Below, piece after piece: positions 28,501 through 37,700 of a DNA stretch of 64,000 bases. The notes below the pieces were generated by a model. The model did no database searches. It was not told the origin of the DNA and saw only the letters and a program-made list of their open reading frames with translations. Source of the stretch: Verrucomicrobiota bacterium (GTDB lineage Bacteria; Verrucomicrobiota; Verrucomicrobiia; Chthoniobacterales; Terrimicrobiaceae); NCBI GenBank assembly GCA_017305195.1, contig JAFKMU010000050.1, positions 1-64,000 of the forward strand, given 5' to 3'. The first letter of the stretch is position 1, and each line of letters opens with the position of its first letter. Made by a program: the position numbers and the translations under genes.

Positions 28501-28988
28501 AGGTGCCGGACGACGCCGTCACGTCGGCCCGCATCTCCGCCAATACGAGGAATGTGAATGTCCTGAAAAGTCTTCTCAGGGGCAGTCTGCGGGATCCTGC
28601 GACCGGAGCCACGCTTTCAAATGCCCGGGCCGATGAGGTGGCGCAGGCGCTCGTTAATATCACGACCGATCCGGCCAAAGGCCCGCTGCTCAATCGCTCC
28701 GAACTGGTCACGCGGTTTCTCGGAGTATTGCCAGTGCCTTCCGGCGACAAACTGGAGCGCATCAAGCGGCAGCGGGAGGTCTTTATCCGCGCGCTGGCGG
28801 ATTCCCTGGAGACGCGATCGTGGAACCTCTTGATTGATCTGATCTCCCAAACCGGGCGGGTGCCCAACGGCAAGTTGCTGCTTACGGACTTTCGCGTGGA
28901 ATCCGAGCGCCATGTCTGGGTGCACCTGTCTGTCGACCGGGTCACGGGGAAAGTACTGAACCTGAATATTGAGAATGTCCATGAATAG
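25527..28988 (+). CDS. Large GspK-like protein, Verru_Chthon cassette protein A
   Basis: A 1153-residue protein whose N-terminus (RRFQRGGALLVTLAFVVLV) resembles the GspK-type opening of type II secretion tip proteins: a basic stretch, Gly, then a hydrophobic helix without the +5 Glu. The rest is a large soluble domain with helix-hairpin-like elements (DLNTAGLPS) and no enzymatic motif I recognise. It fits cassette protein A, the largest member. I take the start at 25527, because the frame open back to 25341 is the shadow of gene D. Confidence 0.85.
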   Translation: MKGRFLRRFQRGGALLVTLAFVVLVTVAILAFVAHTQSALLAARATVSRMESDNLMTSALESTLSDLRMEMLAGALKDSARTNFDSLDPLVVRRRWAMVPSRLVSANLPANGFENLVKQSLYRKNFYPGATATTNFISYGPASSVGSRRATSVNTITPSADGRMLSAARWDQVALASQSFPDNALPDWIYVTRGGVPSDGSTLVASNASRSALDNTNYVVGRYAYQIYDVGGLLDLNTAGLPSSSASKAPAKGGVQWADLAAIGFSTNSIKDLMDFRFSATKSYSDLPDKIRYISERAGFLSPMKAGADSDGFFYTRQDLLRFLLRLFGRTNLKSCDPAERQILASVTQDSHFLTSPSWNPPTLGTAERPAILAETKGGNNARSDYDEFNPVIVTNTVLPGKTFNRRVYDNPQNFSGAKDVPAKVGEPFVLNRFPLDRLRLITRTATADTKSDIYRFFGITRASPDEPWVYKHGTVDRILRLNEIQSGNNTDDGKPREPDFLEILKMALSTGALGKSAGLATGGDSSVNADDQRVNYQLIQIFANLVDQFDEDGFPTEVQNEDMVFYGVENLPYLQRIKGFAARLLSDSEPALKDGKPIVRQPYSLVWIPEVWNPHDSRSQFLPSSRPTRFRVVAESRSASQLQCRVADDSTVNKGTADFQYIADNFNVELKPAALAASYDPVTLNTTEYGIPSQPLEDIKRPPKITGDPDWDASYAKLDSGLVGIASPIVYADTDAALIRFRYYNGEGDDSEEEEKKNPVDFAMEYFDEGSKKWKRYSRQRNYHAGAWIETGSQRGRSGGGYYKQQNTVRFLWFDPRSERFSIYRLKEAEADANGIAIANAYVDNASLRPDSAAGYGMYYEDGNAERPATGYGWTLGSPNRVSRTGAGTPYAMATIVQNTGSGTRYTDPDGIVRPGDGYLASGTDPEGQMYWATDASGNRNDASRPIILNRPFRSVAEAGYAFRGTPGRSLDFFSDKSGDSNFLDFFSIDEVPDDAVTSARISANTRNVNVLKSLLRGSLRDPATGATLSNARADEVAQALVNITTDPAKGPLLNRSELVTRFLGVLPVPSGDKLERIKRQREVFIRALADSLETRSWNLLIDLISQTGRVPNGKLLLTDFRVESERHVWVHLSVDRVTGKVLNLNIENVHE

Positions 28989-29661
28989 GTTTTACATCGC
29001 AGCGGTTGCCTTGCTGATCGGCGCCATTGGCGCCGGAGCGGACCCATTGAGCCCGGAGGCGCTCGCCGAGCTGGCGTTGAAGCAGAAGGTTCTGCCTGCG
29101 GCTGCGGCCTGGGAGGTGAGTTTTCAAGTTGTCGATGGCACGGAGGTTCCTGCCGATTCCGCGCAGAAGATCGTTTCCACCGTCATCGGAGGAGTGCAGA
29201 GAGACCAGATCAGCTGGCGGGACGGGCGAGTGACGGAGGCATGGTGGTTCTCCGGCGGTTACTTTGCCGAGACACCTGCCACCGGGGACATTATTTCGCT
29301 GAGGGAGAACAAACCCGCTGAGGCGTTCAGCTGGCTCTCCTGGATTTCCAAGAGCAACTTTCGGGGAGTCGACAGTCGGGGAGGTGCGCGATTCGCTGTC
29401 TTTAGTGACAGCATGCCATGGAGAGACCGCTGGCCGGGCTACTATGTGCTCACGCGTGAAAGGGATAAGATTTCAGTCGAGGCATTTTTTTCCGAAGCTG
29501 ATGGTCACCTGGACCACCTGAGGTACGGCGATTGGATTATTCGGCTGAAAATGCTGCCTCCGCCGACCAGCGCTCTCGAGATCCCTCCCAAATTTGCCGA
29601 AGCCCGGGCGAAGCAGGAGGTATGGATTTCCCGGGCCGCCAAAAAAGGGAAAAAGGACTGA
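28981..29661 (+). CDS. Secreted protein at the end of the pseudopilin cassette
   Basis: A 226-residue protein with a signal peptide (MNRFYIAAVALLIGAIGAGAD) and a mature part with Trp-rich strands (WWFSGGYF, MPWRDRWPGYYV). I do not recognise a family. The ATG at 28981 (or 28975) lies inside the end of protein A, so it belongs to the same operon and may be a cassette accessory. The C-terminus is very basic (SRAAKKGKKD). It ends 8 bases from the convergent kinase stop. Confidence 0.75.
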   Translation: MNRFYIAAVALLIGAIGAGADPLSPEALAELALKQKVLPAAAAWEVSFQVVDGTEVPADSAQKIVSTVIGGVQRDQISWRDGRVTEAWWFSGGYFAETPATGDIISLRENKPAEAFSWLSWISKSNFRGVDSRGGARFAVFSDSMPWRDRWPGYYVLTRERDKISVEAFFSEADGHLDHLRYGDWIIRLKMLPPPTSALEIPPKFAEARAKQEVWISRAAKKGKKD

Positions 29662-29669
29662 TATCGCGA

Positions 29670-31439
29670 TCAACCCGGGAACCGGCAGCGCACGATCACG
29701 CCTGATGGTGTGTTCGGCAGAAATTCGGCCGTTCCATGCAGTTCACGCACTCGCGTGGCGATCATCCGGAGTCCGAGCCCCCCGGCGATGTCGCTCTTGG
29801 GCAGTTCGCCATTGCCGTTGTCGCGGATTTCAAACTGCCATCCCGAGCCGTTGCGGTGGAGGTCGAGGCTCACCACCGAGGCATTGCCATGCCGGATGGC
29901 ATTGTGCACCGACTCGCGGGCGATCTGGAGGAGGGCGTGGTTCGTTTCCTCGGGGAATGACGGCATCTCTCCCGGGAGATCGAGCGTGCATTGAATCTCG
30001 AAGAGCCGCTGCGTATTCGCCGCCAGCCACTGGAGTCCCCCTCGCAGTCCGCCGCTCTTGAGCGCGGGCGGGATCTGGGCAAACGCGATGGCTCGCGCCT
30101 CGCCCACCGCGTCGGTGAGCATGCGGGCAAACTCTCCCGCGTCCTCCGCATGGCGTCCCTCCATGCCCCGGGCGAGCGCCCGCGCGCGATACGCCAGCCC
30201 GGTGAGCGTCTGCCCCAGGCCATCATGCAGGTCGCGGGCAAACCGTTCGCGCTCCGAGATGACCAGCGCGAGCTTTTCCCGCTCCGAGGCCCGCTCGATC
30301 TCGATGCCCAGCACCCAGCTGTAGCAGGCGGTGACGACCAGCACCGCGAGGAAGGTCGCCGCGATGATCTGCAAGCGTGCCTCGGTGATGGCATCGAGCC
30401 ACGAGCTGAGGTCAAAATCCAGCGCCAGCCACGCGTAGGGCTGCTTGTCCGTGGGATTGACGATATGCTGGTGCGCCGTGGCCAGCCGCTGCTTGGGCGA
30501 CCATGTGACATATGGCCCGATGTCAGACTTCGTGTGGCCGTCGAGCAGCAGGCGCTCCGGGTTTTCCGTTCCCTCGTACGCCAGCAGGATCGGCGCGGAA
30601 TCCTGGAAGGTCCAGATATACGCGTTCTGCGCATCGGCATTGGCCTGGAGGATCTTTTTCAACTGCTTCGTCACCGCCGAGTAGGCGGGCATCTTCTGGT
30701 CGCTCGGCTTTCCGGAGAGCCGGAGCAGCGAGTCGAGGTTCAGGCTGAGCGCGGCGGTATTCACCCGCCATCCCAACCGCTCGGCCTGCCCGGTGATGTA
30801 TTGGCGCTCCCGCCAGAGGCTCACCGTCACCCCCATCAGCAGCACGAGCACGATCGCGGTCGCGTAGATCATGAGCTTCCTCAGAAACGGCGCGCGATTC
30901 TCCCGGTATCCCGGCAGCGATGCCAGGTGGCGCAGGTTGATCCAGACGCACAACGCGACGCCCACGGCGGTCGCACTCGCAGCCGCGACCGTCGGCCAGA
31001 TGGGGGACAGGGATTCTCGCGGACCCACGCTCCCTCCCAAGGGGAGGAGCGGTCCATAAACCACGCAAAGCCCGACCGCGCACCAAAGGCCGGCCGAGAG
31101 CAGGATGATGAGGCTCATCGCGAGTGCGCCTATGCCCAGTCCGCGCGCCATGAGGATCAGGAGAGCCGTGCCTGCGATCCCGAGGAGGATCGTGAGGGCA
31201 AAGATCGCCCCCATGGCTCTTGCCTCAAGGTGGCCGATGAGCGGCAGCGTCATTCCCACAGCTGAGAGAGCGGCTGATCCCGCCAGGAGCAGCCAATTCA
31301 CCTGCCGCGGTTGGCCCAGTCGCGGCGAACCAATGCGAATGGCGATCAACGCAGCCAGGGTAAATGCCACGGCCCCCGAGAACAGTATCCAGTCCAGAAA
31401 CGCACCCCACCGCGCGATGCTCAAAAAATCCCCCATCAT
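29670..31439 (-). CDS. Membrane sensor histidine kinase (HisKA_3/NarX-LiaS type)
   Basis: A 589-residue kinase with about six membrane helices in residues 1-185, another at about 190-210, a periplasmic-type sensor region (about 215-345) and an eighth helix near 350. The phosphoacceptor is in RFARDLHDGLGQTL, followed by a GHKL ATPase with N-box ESVHNAIRHG, G1 IRDNGNG and G2 GGLGLRM. It pairs with the response regulator 26 bases upstream. Its gene converges on the pseudopilin cassette, which makes that operon a reasonable but untested target. Confidence 0.9.
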   Translation of the reverse strand: MMGDFLSIARWGAFLDWILFSGAVAFTLAALIAIRIGSPRLGQPRQVNWLLLAGSAALSAVGMTLPLIGHLEARAMGAIFALTILLGIAGTALLILMARGLGIGALAMSLIILLSAGLWCAVGLCVVYGPLLPLGGSVGPRESLSPIWPTVAAASATAVGVALCVWINLRHLASLPGYRENRAPFLRKLMIYATAIVLVLLMGVTVSLWRERQYITGQAERLGWRVNTAALSLNLDSLLRLSGKPSDQKMPAYSAVTKQLKKILQANADAQNAYIWTFQDSAPILLAYEGTENPERLLLDGHTKSDIGPYVTWSPKQRLATAHQHIVNPTDKQPYAWLALDFDLSSWLDAITEARLQIIAATFLAVLVVTACYSWVLGIEIERASEREKLALVISERERFARDLHDGLGQTLTGLAYRARALARGMEGRHAEDAGEFARMLTDAVGEARAIAFAQIPPALKSGGLRGGLQWLAANTQRLFEIQCTLDLPGEMPSFPEETNHALLQIARESVHNAIRHGNASVVSLDLHRNGSGWQFEIRDNGNGELPKSDIAGGLGLRMIATRVRELHGTAEFLPNTPSGVIVRCRFPG

Positions 31440-31465
31440 GATCGCATCCCTGCAAGACTACCGTC

Positions 31466-32107
31466 TCAGGCTGTTCTTAATCCATTTTGCAGGCTCCATC
31501 GTCTCGCCTCGGCTTGCAGCTGCGACATCTGGTGGAGCGAGAGCTTGTTCTTGATGTGTTCCTTGTGCGTTTCGACGGTTTTGATGCTGAGGAAAAGCTG
31601 CTGGCTGATCTCCTTGTTCGACAATCCTTCGCCGACGAGTCGGAAAATGTGCCGCTCTCTCTCACTCAGGGGCGAGATGTCGATCGTCTTCTTGTCAGAC
31701 TCGAAGAGGTCGCGAATCGTCTTCCCCAGGTGCGTTTCCCCCTCGGCCGCCGCGCGGATGGCGTCCAGGATTTCCGCAGGATCATCGCTTTTGCAGACGT
31801 AACCGGAGGCCCCTTTTTCAAACAGGCTCTTGGCCACTCCGGGATCGGCGATCATGCTCAGGATGATAAATTTCGTGCCGGGATGTTCGCGACGCCAGCG
31901 GGGAAGGTGCTCGCTCGCCTCGCTCCGCCCGAGAATGAGATCGCTCACAAACACATCCGGCTTCGTGTTCGCGAGCACCTGCTCGATGGCGAGGACGTTG
32001 CGCGCCGTGCCGCATACTTCAAAATCCCGCTCCGACCGGATGAACATCTCCAGCCCGGACAACGCGACGGGATGGTCGTCTGCTATGGCTACTCGGATGG
32101 TCTTCAT
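31466..32107 (-). CDS. LuxR/NarL-type response regulator
   Basis: A 213-residue regulator with a receiver domain (acidic pair IADDHP, phosphoacceptor Asp56 in VFVSDLILG, and Lys in VCKSDD) and a C-terminal LuxR helix-turn-helix (LSERERHIFRLVGEGLSNKEI, about 150-205, broken by turns). It should be phosphorylated by the kinase encoded 26 bases downstream. I use the ATG at 32107; the open frame to 32827 lacks regulator-like sequence. Confidence 0.92.
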   Translation of the reverse strand: MKTIRVAIADDHPVALSGLEMFIRSERDFEVCGTARNVLAIEQVLANTKPDVFVSDLILGRSEASEHLPRWRREHPGTKFIILSMIADPGVAKSLFEKGASGYVCKSDDPAEILDAIRAAAEGETHLGKTIRDLFESDKKTIDISPLSERERHIFRLVGEGLSNKEISQQLFLSIKTVETHKEHIKNKLSLHQMSQLQAEARRWSLQNGLRTA

Positions 32108-32575
32108 CGTTCGGCGGCGTGGCGCACTCCCGGCAGGAGCACGATGACTAATAACTAACATTGCAGGCACCTTATTCAAGGGATAGTTCTTCCCGGTGAG
32201 CGGAATGTCCGCACGCTTTTTTGTGACCCCGCGCCAGGCGGATCGCTCACATGGTTTTGGGGCATCATCGGGATGTATGCACTGACCCGTCCGCGGTCCG
32301 TCGCTCCGCCCGGACCGCAGAGGCCGGGCCCACTCGCTTTTCAGGTGAAAAAGGAGTATTGGATTTATAGACGATTGATTGTATCGTATATCAATGATGA
32401 GGATGCCGTCGTGGTTCTGTCTGGATCTTCCAGACCCGTCCTTGCTGCTCAGGAGCGATCCCGTGCTGGACATGGCGTGTGCTCCGGTCAATCTTTCCCT
32501 CCACGGCGCCGCTGCCGCAGAGGGATCGCATGGAAAAGTCGCGATGCTTCCTGTCGTCAGGGAGCCGGATCTTGC
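32108..32575. other. Long structured intergenic region between divergent units
   Basis: This 468-base gap holds the promoters of the response regulator (minus) and cyanophycinase paralogue 2 (plus). It contains a small hairpin GCGGA/TCCGC (32200-32212) followed by six T (32217-32222), a perfect 8-bp GC hairpin GCGGTCCG/CGGACCGC (32293-32300, 32311-32318), and a dyad ATTGAT-N10-ATCAAT (32374-32379, 32390-32395). A small possible ORF lies at its right end. Confidence 0.5.
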
Positions 32576-32579
32576 ATGA
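32394..32579 (+). CDS. Possible 61-residue leader peptide or small protein
   Basis: An ORF opening MMRMPSWFCLDLP and ending with a TGA that overlaps the paralogue 2 ATG (ATGA, 32576-32579). Its third codon positions are mostly G or C, as in neighbouring genes. There is no recognised family and no strong ribosome-binding site. It could be a coupled leader or chance. Confidence 0.25.
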   Translation: MMRMPSWFCLDLPDPSLLLRSDPVLDMACAPVNLSLHGAAAAEGSHGKVAMLPVVREPDLA

Positions 32580-34129
32580 GAAAGGTCTTCGCCAGTTTCA
32601 TGGTGTGGGGGCTCGCGCTTGCGATCGTGTCGCAGGTGTCGGGAGCCGAGCCTGTCGTCGGACCTCGTGATGGGACCCTTCTGGCCGTGGGAGGCGGGGA
32701 CAAAACCAGCATCTGGCCGATTTTCTTCGACCTCGCTGGCGGCAAGGATGCTCCGATAGTCGTCCTGACCACGGCCAGTGCCGCGAGCGACCAGACCAAT
32801 GGGGACGTGATGGAACTCAAGGCCCACGGCGCGACCAATCTCACTGTCCTGCCTACGGACAGTGCCGAGTTGGCCGACTCAGACTCCTTCATCGAGCCAT
32901 TGAGAAAGGCGCGGGCCATCTGGATCGCGGGAGGCCGCCAGGGGCGTCTGGTCGACGTTTATCTGGGTACAAAAGCCGAGCAGGAGATGCACGCGCTTCT
33001 CGCGCGCGGCGGAGTGATCGGAGGGAGTTCCGCCGGGGCTTCGATTCAGGCGTCCTATCTCGTCCGGGGTTCCAAGTCGGACAGCAAGGTCATGATGGCC
33101 CCGGGGTATGAAAAGGGATTTGGCTTTTTGAGGAACACTGCGATCGACCAGCATGTCAATACGCGCAACCGAGTCGATGACATGCATGACGTTCTCGTGG
33201 CGCATCCCTCCTTGCTCGGCATCGGGCTCGACGAGGCCACTGCGATCGTGGTGAAGGGCGACCGGGCCGATGTCGTGGGAGCGGGATTTGTCCATTTTTC
33301 TACCCTTGAGGAGGGAAGGGACAGGGTCTTCGATATCCCGGCGGGTTCCTCCTATGACCTGACTGCACGCAGGCCGGTTGATTTTGTGGCCGAGCGCACG
33401 GGAGGCGCTGGCGATCATGCCGGGGAGGAGGGCGGCGCCATTCGCGTCGCGATTTATGACGACGAGGGCAGCCCGAAGGCCCCGGACCTCATCGAGAATT
33501 GCATGACCGCGCTCCCTGCAACGTTTCAGGTTCAGCGGGTGTCGGCGGAGCAGATCCGCCAGGGTGTGCTGGCCGATTTCGATGTGCTCGCGCAGGGTGG
33601 GGGACGAGCCTCCATCCAGTCCGACGCGCTCGGCGACCTCGGGAAGGAAAAGATCCGCGAGTTCGTGCGCGATGGCGGCGGCTACGTTGGCATCTGCGCC
33701 GGAGCCTACCTGGCTGCGTCGGATCGCCCGTACTATCTCCGCCTCGTCAATGCCCGCGTGGTGGATCGTGAACACTGGGCTCGTGGCGGAGGTGATGTGC
33801 AGATCCGTTTTACTGAGGAAGGCCGGCGCAATCTCCAGCAGAGAGCGCCCGTCGCCCAGATCCGCTACAACCAGGGGCCGCTTCTCGCCCGGGATTCCCA
33901 GGTCGATATGCCTACCTACACCGAGCTCGCGATCTTTGAGACCGAGATCGCGAAAAAAGATGCCCCTTCCGGCGTGATGAAGGGTACCTCGGCCATGGTC
34001 AGCGCCCCATTCGGCAAGGGCCGTGTGTTCCTTAGCAGTCCGCATCCGGAAAGGACGGCCGGCATGGAGCGGCTCCTTCAATCCGCCGTCCTCTGGGCGG
34101 CTGGGCGCGATATTTCTCCCAATCCCTGA
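32576..34129 (+). CDS. Secreted cyanophycinase-like protein fused to a BPL_N domain (paralogue 2)
   Basis: A 517-residue protein, exactly as long as paralogue 1 at 20063 and, by eye, roughly two-thirds identical, rising in the C-terminal half. It has a signal peptide (MRKVFASFMVWGLALAIVS), the S51 block GGSSAGASIQ and the amidotransferase-like GICAGAYLAA. Both nucleophiles are kept, so neither copy looks degenerate. The start at 32576 is chosen because it gives a signal peptide aligned with paralogue 1. It is separately transcribed, behind a long regulatory gap. Confidence 0.85.
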   Translation: MRKVFASFMVWGLALAIVSQVSGAEPVVGPRDGTLLAVGGGDKTSIWPIFFDLAGGKDAPIVVLTTASAASDQTNGDVMELKAHGATNLTVLPTDSAELADSDSFIEPLRKARAIWIAGGRQGRLVDVYLGTKAEQEMHALLARGGVIGGSSAGASIQASYLVRGSKSDSKVMMAPGYEKGFGFLRNTAIDQHVNTRNRVDDMHDVLVAHPSLLGIGLDEATAIVVKGDRADVVGAGFVHFSTLEEGRDRVFDIPAGSSYDLTARRPVDFVAERTGGAGDHAGEEGGAIRVAIYDDEGSPKAPDLIENCMTALPATFQVQRVSAEQIRQGVLADFDVLAQGGGRASIQSDALGDLGKEKIREFVRDGGGYVGICAGAYLAASDRPYYLRLVNARVVDREHWARGGGDVQIRFTEEGRRNLQQRAPVAQIRYNQGPLLARDSQVDMPTYTELAIFETEIAKKDAPSGVMKGTSAMVSAPFGKGRVFLSSPHPERTAGMERLLQSAVLWAAGRDISPNP

Positions 34130-34239
34130 AGATTTAAGGAGCCTTCCCGACGCCTGAGTTCCCGGCTAACAGGAACAGGCGGACTCGTTTTGCAAATGGA
34201 GCGTGGGGATGGCCTTGCTCGGTCTGGCCCGGCAAACCG

Positions 34240-34788
34240 TCAGGCCTCGATCTCCGGCGGGCGGCTGGGTTTCTCGGGTTCCGGGGGAGTGAGCGTCCGG
34301 GACAGAAGCTCCCGCGCTCGGGAAAGCAGCTCGCGCAGCCATCTCTGCTCGGTGACTGAGAAGGTCGCGCGCATTTCGTCGATCCAGGCAAATTTCTCCA
34401 GCTCCATCTGCCGGAGCAGCGAACACCCTTTTTCCGTGATCTGCACACAGCAGGCCCGCCGATCGCCAGGATTGTCCGTGCGGACGAGCAGGCCGGAGTG
34501 CTCCAGCGTGTCGAGCAGCCCCGTCATGGTTGCCGGTCGCACACCAGCGGATTCGGAGAGATCGCCGGAGCGCAGGCTGCCCGTCGGCGAATGATCCAGC
34601 AGCGTAAGAATGACGTAGCGGGTTTCATTGAGTCCGTACTGTTCCAGAAAAGTCCCGCCGCATCGGTCGGCCAGATCACCGACCTCCAGCAGATCGATGA
34701 AAACTTCAAACGCAGCCAGATTTTCATCCGACATCCGGGAGGTGATCGCTTCCCGGAGGCTGCTGTATCGGTTGGGCCGTGCGCGCAT
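34240..34788 (-). CDS. MarR-family transcriptional regulator
   Basis: A 182-residue winged-helix regulator. The recognition region reads LSESAGVRPATMTGLLDTLEHSGLLVR and the wing reads NPGDRRACCVQITEKG (both longer motifs lie at about residues 78-125). MarR proteins usually repress efflux or stress genes until a ligand binds. It starts 4 bases after the RND pump stop and is the last gene of the efflux operon, so it may feed back on it. Confidence 0.88.
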   Translation of the reverse strand: MRARPNRYSSLREAITSRMSDENLAAFEVFIDLLEVGDLADRCGGTFLEQYGLNETRYVILTLLDHSPTGSLRSGDLSESAGVRPATMTGLLDTLEHSGLLVRTDNPGDRRACCVQITEKGCSLLRQMELEKFAWIDEMRATFSVTEQRWLRELLSRARELLSRTLTPPEPEKPSRPPEIEA

Positions 34789-34792
34789 CGCC

Positions 34793-37700
34793 TTAGGCCG
34801 CGGAGGGCTGCTCGGGTTTGTCTGGCGAGGGCGCGTTCTTTGGCTTCGCCCGGAAGAGGCGCTGGATCACCACGAAGAAGAGCGGAACCAGCAGGATGCC
34901 GAGGAAGGTCGAGGCCAGAGTGCCGCCGATCACACCGGTGCCGATGGCGTTCTGTCCGCCTGATCCCGCCCCAGTCGAGATGGCGAGCGGCACGACGCCG
35001 AGGCCGAAGGCGAGCGAGGTCATCAGGATCGGGCGCAAGCGCTGCCGGGCTGCCTCCAGTGCAGCCGTGACGAGATCCATGCCCTCCTCAAAGTTGGCCT
35101 TGGCGAACTCTACGATCAGGATCGCGTTCTTCGCCGACAGGCCCACGATCGTCAGGATGCCGACCTGCAGGAAGACGTCGTTCGACAATCCTCGTCCCCA
35201 TGTCGCGAGCACCGCGCCAAAGACGCCCAGCGGCACGGCCAGCAGCACGGAGATGGGGATGGCCCAGTTCTCATAAAGTGCCGCGAGGCAGAGAAAGACG
35301 ACGATGAGCGAGATGATATAGAGCGATCCTGCCTGCGCGCCCGCGGCGCGTTCTTCGTAGGACAGGCCGGTCCATTCGAAGCCGACGCCCGGGGGCATCT
35401 TGGCCGCGATGCTCTCCATCGCTGCCATGGCATCGCCCGTGCTCAGGCCCGGCGAGGCGTTGCCCTGGATCTGCATCGACGGGCGCCCGTTGTAGCGCTC
35501 CAGGCGCGGCGATCCATAGGTCCAGTGCCCGGTGGCAAAGGCGGAGAAGGGCACCATCTGGCCCGACGCATTGCGCACGTACCAGGTGCCGAGGTCGTCC
35601 GGTTTCATACGGGACTCCGGCCGGCCCTGGATGAAGACGCGCTTCACGCGGCCGCGATCGACGAAGTCATTCACGTAGGAGGAACCCCATGCGGCCGAGA
35701 GCGTCGAGTTGATATCCGCGATGGTCAGACCGAGAGCGCTGGCTTTTTCGCGGTCGATTTCGACTTGGAATTGCGGTTCGTCGTTGAGTCCGTTGGGGCG
35801 CACGCCGACGAGCGTCGGGTCTTTCGCCGCCATGCCGAGGAGCTGGTTGCGGGCGTTCATCAGGGTCTCGTGACCGACATTGCCCACATCCATCAGCTGG
35901 AAATCGAAGCCGCTCGCGTTGCCGAGCTCCATCACGGCCGGCGGGGCGATAGGGAATACCATCGCCTCGCGGATCGCCATGAAGCGCCCCATCGCCCGTT
36001 GCGCGATGGCCTGCACTTTGTTCTCCTTGCCCGGGCGCACGGCCCAGTCCTTCATGCGGACGAAGGCGAGGCCGGAGTTCTGGCCGCGTCCGGCGAAGCT
36101 GAAGCCCGCCACGGTGAAGACGCCCTCGACGTTTTTGCCCTCGTCCTTGAGCAGGTAGTCGCGCACCTTGGCCAGTACGCTCTCCGTATTTTCGATCGTG
36201 CTGCCGGGCGGCAAAGTCACGAGCGCAAACATGCGGCCCTGGTCCTCCTCGGGCAGGAACGACTTCGGCAGGCTCTGCATGATGATGACCATCGCGCCGA
36301 CCACCGCACCGTAGATGACGAGGTAGCGTGCGGACCGCTTCAGGATGTGCTGCACTGTCAGGCCGTAGCGATGGGTGCCGCGGTCAAACATGCGGTTGAA
36401 CCACCCGAAGAATCCCTTGCGATGCAGCGAATGCCCCTTCTCCACCGGCTTGAGCAGCGTGGCGCAAAGGGAGGGCGTCAATACGATGGCCACGATGACC
36501 GAGAGCATCATCGCCGAGACGATCGTGATGGAAAACTGGCGGTAGATCACACCCGTCGATCCGCCAAAGAACGCCATCGGGATGAACACTGCCGACAGCA
36601 CCAGGCCGATGGCGATGAGCGCGCCCGTGATCTGGTCCATCGATTTTCGCGTGGCTTCCAGCGGGGACAAACCTTCCTCCGACATCACACGCTCGACGTT
36701 TTCCACCACCACGATGGCGTCGTCCACCAGCAGGCCGATGGCCAGCACCATGCCAAACATGGTCAGCGTGTTGATGGAGAACCCAAATGCGGCCAGCATG
36801 CCAAAGGTGCCGAGCAGCACCACGGGCACGGCGATTGTCGGAATGAGCGTCGCACGGAAATTCTGCAGGAACAGGTACATCACGCAGAAGACGAGGAAGA
36901 TCGCCTCAAAGAGCGTTTTCACCACCTCCTCGATCGACAGCTCGATGAAGGGCGCGGTATCCAGCGGGTAAATGACCTCGAGACCGGCGGGGAAGTTGGG
37001 CCGCAGCTTTTCGATCGTGTGCTTCACGTTTTCCACGGTCGTGAGCGCATTGGCTCCCGTGGCGAGACGGATCGCCATGCCCGAGGCCGGCTTGCCGTTG
37101 TACTTCGCCGTGATGGAGTAGCTTTCCGCACCCAGCTTGACCTCCGCCACGTCGCGGAGGCGCACCTGGCCGCCGTCGGCATTCACCTTGAGCAGGATGT
37201 TGCCAAATTCCTCCGGCGTCGTCATGCGCGTGGGGCCGATGACGGTCGCATTGAGCTGCTGGCCCTGCACCGAGGGCAGGCCGCCGAGTTCGCCCGCCGC
37301 CACCTGCACGTTTTGCGCGGCGATGGCCGCGCGCACATCGCCGGGCGTGAGCTGGTAGTTGTTGAGCTTCGCGGGATCGAGCCAGATGCGCATCGCGTAT
37401 TGCGACCCGAAGACCTGGAAATCACCCACCCCCTCCGTGCGGCTCACCGGGTCCTGTACCGTCGAGACGATGAAATCCGCGACGTCCTTGTCGGTCATCT
37501 TGCCGTCTTCCGAGACAAAGCCCACCACGAGCAGGAAGTTGCGGGTCGACTTGGCCACGCGGATGCCCTGCTGCTGCACCTCCTGCGGGAGGAGCGGCGT
37601 GGCGAGCGCGAGCTTGTTCTGCACCTGCACCTGGGCCACATCAGGGTTCGTCCCCTGGCGGAAGGTGAGGGTGATCGTCATCTGGCCGTCCTTCGTGCTC

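Noticed and set aside
21711-29661. Complete type II secretion system
   Set aside because: Only pseudopilin-like and GspK-like proteins are present; there is no secretin, ATPase or GspF-type platform protein.
32273-32575. N-terminal extension of cyanophycinase paralogue 2
   Set aside because: Paralogue 1 has no counterpart, and the signal peptide aligns when the start is at 32576.
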